Source: an uncultured Pelagibacteraceae bacterium
Lineage (GTDB): Bacteria > Pseudomonadota > Alphaproteobacteria > Pelagibacterales > AG-422-B15
Direction of reading: 5' to 3'
DNA length: 45,856 bases
NCBI GenBank assembly: GCA_902589175.1
Contig: CACIRX010000008.1
Coordinates: 1-45,856 of the forward strand
In this document: in pieces, positions 36,266 through 44,451 of the stretch
How the letters are laid out: the number at the start of each line of letters is the position of its first letter
How positions within the stretch are numbered: position 1 is the stretch's first letter
The notes under the pieces: model-generated
Database searches by the model: none
Told to the model about the DNA's origin: nothing
Seen by the model: only the letters and a program-made list of their open reading frames with translations
Translations under genes and position numbers: made by a program

Positions 36266-36973
36266 TCATCCTCCCAAGAAACTTTTTCTTACTTCTTGGT
36301 TATTTAAAAGCTCTTGTCCCTCGCCACTAAATTTGTTTTCTCCTCCAACCAGAACATAACCAAAATCTGCTATATTTAGTGCTTGTTTAGCATTTTGCTC
36401 GACAATGACGATTGCAACACCTGAGTTTTTAATAGTTATGATTCTCTCAAAAATTTCCTTCATAACGATTGGTGAAACACCAGCTGTTGGCTCATCGAGC
36501 ATGAGAACCTTAGGTCTTGTCATTAATGCGCGACTAACTGCAACTTGTTGTCTTTGTCCACCTGATAATTCACCTGCAAGCTGATTTCTTTTGTCTTTCA
36601 TTGCTGGAAATAAATTATAAAGCTCATCAATTGTTTCTTGAACATTATCTTCCCTAAGAAAGGCTCCCATTTCTAAATTTTCTTCTACTGTAAGCTCACT
36701 GAAGATGTTCATTGTTTGTGGTACAAACGCAATCCCAGCTGCCACCCGATCTTGAGGCGTTAATTTTGAAATATCTGAACCATCTAACATCAAACTACCT
36801 TCCTTAAGAGAAATCATACCAAGCATTGCTTTCATTGCAGTTGATTTACCAGCACCATTTGGACCCACAATTACAACAATTTGATTTTTATCTACTTCAA
36901 TATCACATGCATGAATAATATCTTCACCGCCATAACCCCCTGTCATATTAGTGCAACTTAAAAATTTACTCAT
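36266..36973 (-). CDS. livF: Branched-chain amino-acid type ABC ATPase LivF
   Basis: A 235-aa ABC ATPase: Walker A GPNGAGKST, signature LSGGQRQQ, Walker B VLMLDEPTAG and the switch His replaced by Gln in IVEQNAKQAL, the usual LivF feature. It overlaps livG by 4 bp and precedes livH by 1 bp. It forms the heterodimeric motor with LivG. Confidence 0.95.
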   Translation of the reverse strand: MSKFLSCTNMTGGYGGEDIIHACDIEVDKNQIVVIVGPNGAGKSTAMKAMLGMISLKEGSLMLDGSDISKLTPQDRVAAGIAFVPQTMNIFSELTVEENLEMGAFLREDNVQETIDELYNLFPAMKDKRNQLAGELSGGQRQQVAVSRALMTRPKVLMLDEPTAGVSPIVMKEIFERIITIKNSGVAIVIVEQNAKQALNIADFGYVLVGGENKFSGEGQELLNNQEVRKSFLGG

Positions 36974-37734
36974 TTGATATCGTCTCTTCCCAAGTAGGCT
37001 TCTATTACTTTTTCATTTTTTTTGATTTCATCAATATTACCCTCTACGAGAACAGACCCTTCGGTCATAACAATTACTTTGTCGCAGAGTTGACTTAAAA
37101 AATTCATGTCATGTTCAATCATAAAAAAAGTATAATTTTTTTCAGTATTCAATTTTTTAATCGTATCCGATATATCATTTAACAAGGTTCTGTTTACACC
37201 TGCACCAACTTCATCCAGCAATACTATTTTGGCATCAACCATCATAGTTCGGCCAAGTTCAAGTAATTTTTTTTGTCCACCTGACAAATTACCAGCTAAC
37301 TCAAACATTAAATGTTCTAGCTTAAGGAACTTTACGACTTCAATTGCTTTCTCTTTGATAATAGACTCTTCTTCTTCAATAACTTTTCTTTTAAACCATG
37401 TATTAAGAATTTTCTCTCCTGATTGAGATCCAGGGACCACCATTAAATTTTCAAGTACGGTCATATTTGAAAACTCATGTGCTAATTGAAAAGTTCTCAG
37501 CACTCCTTGATCAAATAGCTCATGCGATTGAAGTCCTGTGATGTTCTTTTCATCAAGAAATACAGTACCATTTGTTGGAGCAATATTACCTGCAATGATA
37601 TTGAAAAGTGTGGTTTTGCCTGCTCCATTTGGGCCAATTAAGCCAGTAATTTTGCCTTTTTCAACATTCATAGTTGCATTATCGACTGCTTTAATACCAC
37701 CAAAATTTACCGATAATTGATTAATGCTTAACAT
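36970..37734 (-). CDS. livG: Branched-chain amino-acid type ABC ATPase LivG
   Basis: A 254-aa ABC ATPase, first gene of the minus-strand liv operon. Walker A GPNGAGKTT, the LivG-typical QLAHEFSNMTVLENLMV segment after the Q-loop, signature LSGGQKKL, Walker B IVLLDEVGAGVN (Val instead of the usual Pro after DE) and switch His in FMIEHDMNF. Start codon ATG at 37734, 27 bp after the upstream EamA gene's stop, so that gene may be read in the same transcript. Confidence 0.95.
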   Translation of the reverse strand: MLSINQLSVNFGGIKAVDNATMNVEKGKITGLIGPNGAGKTTLFNIIAGNIAPTNGTVFLDEKNITGLQSHELFDQGVLRTFQLAHEFSNMTVLENLMVVPGSQSGEKILNTWFKRKVIEEEESIIKEKAIEVVKFLKLEHLMFELAGNLSGGQKKLLELGRTMMVDAKIVLLDEVGAGVNRTLLNDISDTIKKLNTEKNYTFFMIEHDMNFLSQLCDKVIVMTEGSVLVEGNIDEIKKNEKVIEAYLGRDDIK

Positions 37735-37761
37735 TTAAATTAATTAATAAATTTCCTATTT

Positions 37762-38676
37762 TTAAACCTCTTGCACTTGCTTTGAAGATACATGATTGAG
37801 GTAAAGTGCAAATAGTATCATAGCGAGAGAAACTAGTACATTCACTCTGATTATTTCGTTTAGAAATAAAACTCCTGAAAAATAGGCAATGAGAGGTATC
37901 ATAAAATTAATTAAAGATAAAAATACTGGTCCTTGAAGTTCAATAATTTTAAAAAATAATAAATTAGCAATTGCTGTTGCAAATAAGCCCTGAATAACAA
38001 TTGCTATAATTGAAGAGCTGGTGAAACTCTCTAGCCAGAATGGCTCATAAAAAAAAGCAAATGGACTGATAATTATTGTGCTTGCCATAGTTGTTCCTGT
38101 TGCTAAAGAAATAAAATTTATTTTTGGTACTAATTTTGAAACAATAGAATTTACACCATAGCAAATCGCAGCTAGTAATACAAAAATCTGACTAAAAAAT
38201 TCAACTCTATTATTTCCACCTAATTTAGATAGATTCTCAAAACCAAAAAGCACAACTAATCCCAATGCCGCTAAGATAAAACTAAGTACTTTAATTATAT
38301 TTATGTTTTGATCCTTTAAAATTATGGCTGACAAAGCAAGAGTTATAAGAGGCATAGGGCTCATCAAAACTCCAGCAATACCAGCATCAATAATTCTCTC
38401 CGCGTCTGATATTAAATAAAATGGAATTGCTGAACCCAATGCTCCGATAGCAATATAAAATGTCAAATATGTACGAGTAAGAATGATTTTATTTCCAGTA
38501 TACTTCATACAAACGTATAAAATTATGGACGCCATAAAAAGACGACAAAACACATTAGTTATGGGACCAACGTCTATAACAGCAATTTTTATAAATAAAA
38601 AATTTACTCCCCATATGATAGCAAGTGAAAAGAGTAGTATCCAACTAACAATACTTGGTTGATTTATTTGTTTCAT
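37762..38676 (-). CDS. EamA/DMT family transporter
   Basis: A 304-aa protein with ten hydrophobic helices in two EamA repeats. AIIWGVNFLFIKIAV in TM1 and GPVFLSLINFMIPLIAYFSGVLFLNE near TM9 are typical of the family. Position 27 bp upstream of livG on the same strand suggests read-through, making an amino-acid or related exporter plausible, but this is inference. It is not closely similar to the EamA protein at 19487. Confidence 0.88.
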   Translation of the reverse strand: MKQINQPSIVSWILLFSLAIIWGVNFLFIKIAVIDVGPITNVFCRLFMASIILYVCMKYTGNKIILTRTYLTFYIAIGALGSAIPFYLISDAERIIDAGIAGVLMSPMPLITLALSAIILKDQNINIIKVLSFILAALGLVVLFGFENLSKLGGNNRVEFFSQIFVLLAAICYGVNSIVSKLVPKINFISLATGTTMASTIIISPFAFFYEPFWLESFTSSSIIAIVIQGLFATAIANLLFFKIIELQGPVFLSLINFMIPLIAYFSGVLFLNEIIRVNVLVSLAMILFALYLNHVSSKQVQEV

Positions 38677-38717
38677 TTAGTGTTTGAGAAAGGTATTATT
38701 TTAAACTTTCAAAGTAA

Positions 38718-39332
38718 ATGAATAAAAAAATGAGATTATTTACTCTTTTGTTTTTTAGTTTTTTAATTTTTTATGGATGTGCCAGTAAACCTCCTTCTCA
38801 GCAGGAAAATATCTGTTCTATTTTCGAACAAAAATCTTCATGGTATAGACTAGCCAATAATTCCTTTGAAAAATGGGGCGCACCAATTCATGTTCAAATG
38901 TCAATTTTAAGACAAGAGTCTGCTTTTCAAAATAGGGTTAAACCTGAGAGAACTAAATTGTTAGGTGTCATTCCTTGGACAAGAAAATCAAGTGCGTTTG
39001 GTTATACACAGGCAATAGACGCTACTTGGGATTGGTACCGCGATGAAAACAATAAACCCCTTGCATCAAGAGTAAATTTTGCTGACGCAATTGATTTTAC
39101 GGGTTGGTACATAAATAAATCTCATCAAATCAATGGCATTAATAAAAGTGATACATACAATCAGTATTTGGCTTATCACGAGGGCCATGGCGGTTTCAAA
39201 AAAAAATCATACCAAAGTCAAAGTTGGCTAATTGATGTTGCAAAAAAAGTAAAAATTCGTTCAGATAAGTATAAAAACCAGTTAGATAATTGTGAGCACA
39301 AGTTTCAAAAGAAATTTCTAGGAATATTTTAA
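38718..39332 (+). CDS. Lytic-transglycosylase-like (SLT) lipoprotein
   Basis: 204 aa with a lipoprotein signal and lipobox FYGC (C21). MSILRQESAF carries the likely catalytic Glu (E67) of SLT/lysozyme-like folds, followed by SSAFGYTQAIDATW and YLAYHEGHGGF. The layout is that of short, outer-membrane-anchored transglycosylase-like proteins of proteobacteria that cleave peptidoglycan glycan strands. Its stop overlaps the pdxA start by one base (TAATG). A second in-frame ATG at codon 5 is possible as start but hardly alters the signal peptide. Confidence 0.85.
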   Translation: MNKKMRLFTLLFFSFLIFYGCASKPPSQQENICSIFEQKSSWYRLANNSFEKWGAPIHVQMSILRQESAFQNRVKPERTKLLGVIPWTRKSSAFGYTQAIDATWDWYRDENNKPLASRVNFADAIDFTGWYINKSHQINGINKSDTYNQYLAYHEGHGGFKKKSYQSQSWLIDVAKKVKIRSDKYKNQLDNCEHKFQKKFLGIF

Positions 39333-40330
39333 TGAGTAAGAATTCAAATATTATAGCCGTAACGATGGGTGATCCGTCTGGAGTTGGTACTGAAATTGCA
39401 ATCAGAGCAAAAATAAAAAAAATAAAAAAACCAAATTTTTTTATTATACATGATCCAGATTTTGTAAAAAAAATCATAAAAAAAATGAAATCTAACTTAA
39501 AAGTTAGAGAAATAAACAGCCCTTCAGAAGTAAAAAAATTACCTAAGAACTATTTAGCGGTTTTGCCAATAAAAATTAGTAAAAGCACACGATTAGGAAA
39601 AAAAAATTTATCTAATACTAAGTCTATTTTAAGATCAATTGATCTTGCAGTTAAACTAGCAAAAAATGGAGAGGTTGCAGCAATTGTAACGAACCCAATC
39701 AATAAAGATGTAATTGGAAAAAAAGTTAAAAATTTCAGAGGCCACACTGAGTATCTTGCTAAAAAAGATAAAACAAATGAACAATTAATGGTGATGATGA
39801 ATAGAAATTTAAAAACTATTCCCCTGACAACTCATATTGCAGTAAACAAAGTTTCTAGCAAAATAAATAAAAAAAATATCATTAAAGCCATCATTAATGC
39901 TAACCTAAGCTTAAGGAATGATTTTAAAATCAAAAAACCTCGTATAGCTGTTACAGCATTAAACCCACATGCAGGTGACGGTGGACTTATTGGTGATGAT
40001 GAAAAGGTAAAAATTCTACCTGCAATAAATTTTTGTAAAAAAAAGAAAATATCTGTTGAGGGACCCTTGCCTGCTGACTCGGCATTTATTAAAAATAATC
40101 AAAATAAATATGATATCTTTATTTGCATGTTTCATGATCAAGCTTTGATACCCGTCAAGATGATAAGTTTTGATGAAACGGTCAATTATACCGCTGGACT
40201 GTCATTTGTAAGAACGAGCCCTGACCATGGAACTGGACTCGATATTGCAAAAAAATTCATTGCATCACCCAATAGCTTAATAGCAGCTTTGAAATCAGCT
40301 TCAAAAATTGCTCAAGCTAGAAGAAAATGA
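39332..40330 (+). CDS. pdxA: 4-hydroxythreonine-4-phosphate dehydrogenase PdxA
   Basis: A 332-aa enzyme of de novo pyridoxal-phosphate synthesis, oxidising 4-phosphohydroxy-L-threonine. Motifs: VTMGDPSGVGTEIA, TNPINKD, GHTEYLA, NPHAGDGGLIGDDE, GPLPADSAF, FHDQALIPVK and SPDHGTGLDIA with the metal-binding His residues. The N-terminal 90 residues are crowded with lysine (KIKKIKKPNFF, KKIIKKMK), and the DNA is richer in A than its neighbours, which resembles extreme low-GC SAR11-type genes. Overlaps the upstream lipoprotein gene by 1 bp and lysE by 4 bp. No PdxJ is present in the window. Confidence 0.96.
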   Translation: MSKNSNIIAVTMGDPSGVGTEIAIRAKIKKIKKPNFFIIHDPDFVKKIIKKMKSNLKVREINSPSEVKKLPKNYLAVLPIKISKSTRLGKKNLSNTKSILRSIDLAVKLAKNGEVAAIVTNPINKDVIGKKVKNFRGHTEYLAKKDKTNEQLMVMMNRNLKTIPLTTHIAVNKVSSKINKKNIIKAIINANLSLRNDFKIKKPRIAVTALNPHAGDGGLIGDDEKVKILPAINFCKKKKISVEGPLPADSAFIKNNQNKYDIFICMFHDQALIPVKMISFDETVNYTAGLSFVRTSPDHGTGLDIAKKFIASPNSLIAALKSASKIAQARRK

Positions 40331-40950
40331 CACTGTCACTTTATTCTGCATTATTCATTTTTGCGACCATTATGGTTATAACACCTGGCCCCGCAAATTT
40401 ATTACTTATGAGCGCTGGAGCGCAACACGGATTTTACAAGTCAGTACCCTTTGTAATAGGAGTAACTTGTGGGAAATTATTTTTAACAATTGGTTTAGGA
40501 ATTGGATTTTTAACTATTTTGAACTCAAATCCGATATTGGTTAATATTATAAAAGTAATTGGTACAGCCTATATATGCTGGCTTTCGTGGAAAATACTTT
40601 TTTTAAGTTTGCAATCAACAGAAAGTAATCAAAATGAAAAGGCACCTAATTTCTTAAACGGTTTACTGGTTCACCCATTAAATCCTAAAGGTTGGGCGAT
40701 GGTAATCGCCGCTTATACACAATTCACTTCCTTTGGGAATACATACACTTCTTCAAGTTGGGTATTGGAAGTTATTATTGTTGCAGGTACATTTTTTTTC
40801 ATTCAGTCAATTTCTCATTCTATATGGTGTTGGTCTGGAAGCTTAATATTTAACTTTTTAAGTAACAAAAATTTAATAAGACAAACTGTAGTGATTATTC
40901 TTGCTATACTTACGATTGGAACTGTAGTTTACAGTAATTTTTTTATTTAA
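40327..40950 (+). CDS. LysE/RhtB family amino-acid exporter
   Basis: A 207-aa membrane protein with about six helices. ITPGPANLLLMSAGAQHGF is the LysE/RhtB signature near the N-terminus; IGTAYICWLSWKI and LLVHPLNPKGWAMV are further family marks. Members export lysine, homoserine, threonine or other amino acids. It starts within the pdxA stop (ATGA) and converges on the PuuD-like gene with an 8-bp overlap. Substrate unknown. Confidence 0.9.
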   Translation: MTLSLYSALFIFATIMVITPGPANLLLMSAGAQHGFYKSVPFVIGVTCGKLFLTIGLGIGFLTILNSNPILVNIIKVIGTAYICWLSWKILFLSLQSTESNQNEKAPNFLNGLLVHPLNPKGWAMVIAAYTQFTSFGNTYTSSSWVLEVIIVAGTFFFIQSISHSIWCWSGSLIFNFLSNKNLIRQTVVIILAILTIGTVVYSNFFI

Positions 40951-41707
40951 TTTTACTGAGACTATTTTTTTCGACAGATTCACTAAAACTTGCAAATAAT
41001 TTTTTTGAAAAGTCATCTGTAGTTGCTGAATATTCTGGATGCCATTGAACTCCATAAAAGTAACCGCTGTAATTTGATAAACTGATAGCTTCAACTGTTT
41101 CGTCTTTAGCAACACCTTCAATAACCAGATCATTTGCTATCTTATCGATTCCTTGAGTATGAAGTGAATTTACCTCTATAGTTGGCGTACCGGCCAACTT
41201 TTCAAATTTTCCATTCTCAGTTAAATAAACTTCATGCTGTTTTGAAAACTGTACTTCTGGATCATCAGATTCTGGGCATCTGTGATCCATTCTTCCTGGT
41301 ACATCATGAATATCCGCATGAAGAGAGCCCCCCATTGCAACGTTAACTTCTTGAAAGCCTCTACAAATAGCTAACATAGGAATCTCATTTTTAAATATGA
41401 AATCAATCATAGGAAGAACGGTCTTATCTCGATCTATGTCTAATGGTTCAACTATTTTGTCTTTGTTATAAAATTCAGGATAAACGTTTGAGAGACTGCC
41501 CGTTAGCATCACCCCATCAAATTTTCTCAGAGTGTTTCTGTAGTCAATTGTTGAACCAAGGGCTGGCAAAATGACAGGTATACAGCTAGTAGCTTCAGCC
41601 ACAGCTTTTATATAGTTCGTTCCTGACGCATGATATGTCCGATGCAATTCTGCTTTTTCAATTACGTCGGCAAATACAGCAATTAGTGGCTTATTTTGAG
41701 TATCCAT
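40943..41707 (-). CDS. Class I glutamine-amidotransferase-like hydrolase (PuuD type)
   Basis: 254 aa of the gamma-glutamyl-gamma-aminobutyrate hydrolase (peptidase C26) family. Nucleophile C115 sits in AICRGFQEVNVAMGG, the catalytic His and Glu in VQWHPEYS, with the RMDH and HTQGID segments characteristic of the family. PuuD cleaves gamma-Glu-GABA in putrescine breakdown; homologues act on other gamma-glutamyl amides, and the pathway partners PuuA/B/C are not in the window. It is divergent from gcdH across 48 bp. Given the nearby aminotransferase, a role in polyamine or lysine-derived amine catabolism is plausible. Confidence 0.87.
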   Translation of the reverse strand: MDTQNKPLIAVFADVIEKAELHRTYHASGTNYIKAVAEATSCIPVILPALGSTIDYRNTLRKFDGVMLTGSLSNVYPEFYNKDKIVEPLDIDRDKTVLPMIDFIFKNEIPMLAICRGFQEVNVAMGGSLHADIHDVPGRMDHRCPESDDPEVQFSKQHEVYLTENGKFEKLAGTPTIEVNSLHTQGIDKIANDLVIEGVAKDETVEAISLSNYSGYFYGVQWHPEYSATTDDFSKKLFASFSESVEKNSLSKIK

Positions 41708-41718
41708 AAAAAAATTAG

Positions 41719-41748
41719 TTTACTAATATCAGGATAATATCATATAAC
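41719..41748 (+). promoter_or_regulatory. Likely gcdH promoter
   Basis: TTTACT (41719-41724, 4 of 6), 18-bp spacer, TATAAC (41743-41748, 5 of 6). The -10 box ends 7 bp before the ATG at 41756, so either gcdH mRNA is leaderless, or the in-frame ATG at 41798 is used after a leader of about 43 nt. Confidence 0.45.
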
Positions 41749-41755
41749 AACTTTA

Positions 41756-42961
41756 ATGGTTATAAATATTCAAGATAAACAATCACATCATAATTCAATG
41801 TCTGCATGGGATGACATCTTAGTCATCGATGATCAACTTTCGAGTGAAGAGAAAATTTTAAAGTCGTCAGTGAGATCTTATTGCCAGGAAAAACTTTTAC
41901 CTAGAATCATAGAGGATAACAGAAATGAAAATTTCAGTAGAGAGATTTTCAATGAAATGGGTGAGCTTGGAATTCTAGGTTCTTATTTACATGGATATGG
42001 ATGTGCTGGCACGAATTATGTTTCTTATGGGCTTATTGCTCGAGAAATTGAAAATATTGATAGTGCATACCGATCTATTATGTCGGTTCAAACAAGCCTT
42101 GTTATGTTTCCTATTTATCAATTTGGCACTGACGCACAAAAAGAAGAATATTTACCAAGACTTGCAAAAGGAGAAATCATCGGAAGCTTCGGTCTTACAG
42201 AGCCCGATGCCGGTAGTGATCCTGGCGCAATGAAAACCAAAGCGATAAAAGTCAAAGGTGGTTATGAATTGACTGGTACCAAGACATGGATCAGTAATGC
42301 ACCCTTCGCAGATGTAATTATTGTTTGGGCCAAGGATGAAGATAATGTAATCAGAGGATTTATTGTGGACAGAGAGTCCAAAGGACTATCAACACCTAAA
42401 ATTGAAGGTAAATTATCTTTACGTGCTTCAGCAACAGGGCAAGTTGTTATGGAAAATGTTTTTTGTTCGGAAGATAAAGTTTTACCAAAAGCATCAGGTT
42501 TGGGCGGACCTTTTCAATGCTTAAATAGTGCAAGATACGGAATTTCATGGGGCGCTCTAGGAGCAGCAGAGTTTTGTTTTGCAACAGCTAGACAATACGC
42601 ATTGGACAGAATGATGTTTGGAAAACCTATTGCTGGCACTCAGCTTGTTCAGTCTAAATTAGTTGATATGCAGACAGAAATTGCTTTAGGTTTACAGGCT
42701 GCACTTAGAGTTGGTCGTCTGATGGATGAAGATCAGTCAGATAGTAACATGGTAAGCCTCATAAAAAGAAATAATGTTGGAAAAAGTTTAGATATTTGCA
42801 GGAGTGCGAGAGATATTCTTGGTGGTAATGGTATTTCAGATGAGTATCATGTAATGAGACATATGGTAAATTTGGAAACCGTAAAGACATATGAAGGTAC
42901 ACACGATGTGCATACTTTAATTATGGGAAGAAACTTAACAGGCATACAGGCTTTTAAATAA
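41756..42961 (+). CDS. gcdH: Glutaryl-CoA dehydrogenase
   Basis: 401 aa. Oxidises and decarboxylates glutaryl-CoA to crotonyl-CoA with FAD, the last special step of lysine, hydroxylysine and tryptophan breakdown. The sequence follows the GCDH subfamily closely: [62 protein letters not shown] and [14 protein letters not shown]. The catalytic base is E380 in TYEGTHDVH. Start is ATG 41756 or 41798; family alignments begin near the second, at [13 protein letters not shown], but both are possible. The aminotransferase gene follows after 2 bp, implying a shared transcript and pathway. Confidence 0.96.
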   Translation: MVINIQDKQSHHNSMSAWDDILVIDDQLSSEEKILKSSVRSYCQEKLLPRIIEDNRNENFSREIFNEMGELGILGSYLHGYGCAGTNYVSYGLIAREIENIDSAYRSIMSVQTSLVMFPIYQFGTDAQKEEYLPRLAKGEIIGSFGLTEPDAGSDPGAMKTKAIKVKGGYELTGTKTWISNAPFADVIIVWAKDEDNVIRGFIVDRESKGLSTPKIEGKLSLRASATGQVVMENVFCSEDKVLPKASGLGGPFQCLNSARYGISWGALGAAEFCFATARQYALDRMMFGKPIAGTQLVQSKLVDMQTEIALGLQAALRVGRLMDEDQSDSNMVSLIKRNNVGKSLDICRSARDILGGNGISDEYHVMRHMVNLETVKTYEGTHDVHTLIMGRNLTGIQAFK

Positions 42962-42963
42962 TT

Positions 42964-44328
42964 ATGGCTTATCTAAATCGAACAACAAAGCAATGGCAGG
43001 AAATCGATACAGCTCATCATCTGCATCCTTTTACTGATTACAAGTCGCTTGCAAAAGAAGGCAGTATCATCGTGACAAAAGCAGATGGTGTTCACCTTAC
43101 TACATCAGATGATAAACAGTTACTTGATGCCATGTCTGGCTTGTGGTGTGTAAATGTAGGTTATGGAAGAAAGAATCTTGCGGATGTTGCTTATAAGCAA
43201 ATGCAAGAATTACCTTATTATAATTCTTTTTTTAAAACAGCGACACCGCCATCAATTGAACTTGCTAAAGAATTAGCTGAAATTAGTCCACACGATTTAA
43301 ATCATGCATTCTTTTCTTCAAGTGGCTCTGAAGCCAACGATACTGTTGTAAGAATGGTAAGGAGATATTGGGATTTAAAAGGGAAGCCAAATAAAAAAAC
43401 TTTTATCAGCCGAGAATACGCTTATCACGGAAGTACGATGACTGGAATGAGTTTGGGCGGCATGACAGCGATGCATGCTCAAGGGGATATGATGCCTGGC
43501 TTTGAACATGTGTTGCCTCCTTATTGGTACAAGTATGGGAGCGATATGTCTCATGATGACTTTGGTATTCATGCAGCTAATAAAATTGAAGAAAAAATAA
43601 ATGAAATTGGCCCAGATAATATTGCAGCCTTTATAGGAGAACCAATTCAAGGAGCTGGAGGAGTTATTATTCCACCTGATACCTATTGGCCAAGAGTTCA
43701 AGAAATTTGCAAAAAATATGACATTCTTCTCGTTGTTGATGAAGTCATTTGTGGATTTGGTAGAACTGGAAACTGGTTTGGATCAGATACTTATAATATT
43801 AAACCTGACATTATCACTATGGCCAAAGGGATTACCTCAGGATATATCCCACTTTCTGGAATCATGATTTGCGACAGAGTTTGTGAAACTTTAATTAATG
43901 AAGGCGGCGAATTTTACCACGGTTATACTTATTCAGGCCACCCAGTAGCTTGTGCTGTGAGCCTTGAAAATCTTAAAATTATCAAAGAAGAAAATCTAAT
44001 TGAACAATCACGAAATGTCTCAGTTTATCTGGAGCAGCAAATGCGCGAAATTGAAAAGCACCCTTTAGTTGGTGAAGTAAGAATGAAGAGCTTTATTGGA
44101 GCTGTGGAATTAGTGAAAGATAAAGAAACTAAAGAAATGTTTGAAGACACTGGCACAGTTGGAACGATTTGTAGGGACTATTGTATTGAAAATGGTTTAG
44201 TAATGCGAGCTGTTAGAGATGGTATGATCTTCTGTCCACCTCTTATTTTCAATAATAACCACGTTGACGAACTTTGTGATAAGTTAAAAACTTCTCTTGA
44301 TCAAACACTGAATCACATTTCCAAATAA
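42964..44328 (+). CDS. Class III (omega) aminotransferase
   Basis: A 454-aa PLP enzyme. SSSGSEANDTVVRMVRRYW, EYAYHGSTMTGMSLGG, GEPIQGAGGVIIPP and VVDEVICGFGRTG (D259, which binds the pyridine N) lead to the Schiff-base lysine K288 in ITMAKGITSGY. Length and motifs match pyruvate-dependent omega-amino-acid and diamine transaminases (SpuC-like or beta-alanine type). Located 2 bp after gcdH, it could act on 5-aminovalerate, cadaverine or putrescine and feed glutarate to glutaryl-CoA dehydrogenase. This is inference from context; the amine substrate cannot be read from the sequence. Confidence 0.9.
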   Translation: MAYLNRTTKQWQEIDTAHHLHPFTDYKSLAKEGSIIVTKADGVHLTTSDDKQLLDAMSGLWCVNVGYGRKNLADVAYKQMQELPYYNSFFKTATPPSIELAKELAEISPHDLNHAFFSSSGSEANDTVVRMVRRYWDLKGKPNKKTFISREYAYHGSTMTGMSLGGMTAMHAQGDMMPGFEHVLPPYWYKYGSDMSHDDFGIHAANKIEEKINEIGPDNIAAFIGEPIQGAGGVIIPPDTYWPRVQEICKKYDILLVVDEVICGFGRTGNWFGSDTYNIKPDIITMAKGITSGYIPLSGIMICDRVCETLINEGGEFYHGYTYSGHPVACAVSLENLKIIKEENLIEQSRNVSVYLEQQMREIEKHPLVGEVRMKSFIGAVELVKDKETKEMFEDTGTVGTICRDYCIENGLVMRAVRDGMIFCPPLIFNNNHVDELCDKLKTSLDQTLNHISK

Positions 44329-44451
44329 CACTTTTTTGTACCGTCCCACATCCACTGATTAAAAAATAGTTCACTAAGTATTAGTTTTGTGTTCAAATTA
44401 AACTTTATTTAATTAGTGCTTTGTATATTCCGTATTACAAAAAAAATAATT

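Noticed and set aside
40308..40544. Plus-strand frame spanning the pdxA/lysE junction
   Set aside because: Both overlapped genes have strong family motifs, so this frame is a by-product of their codon use.
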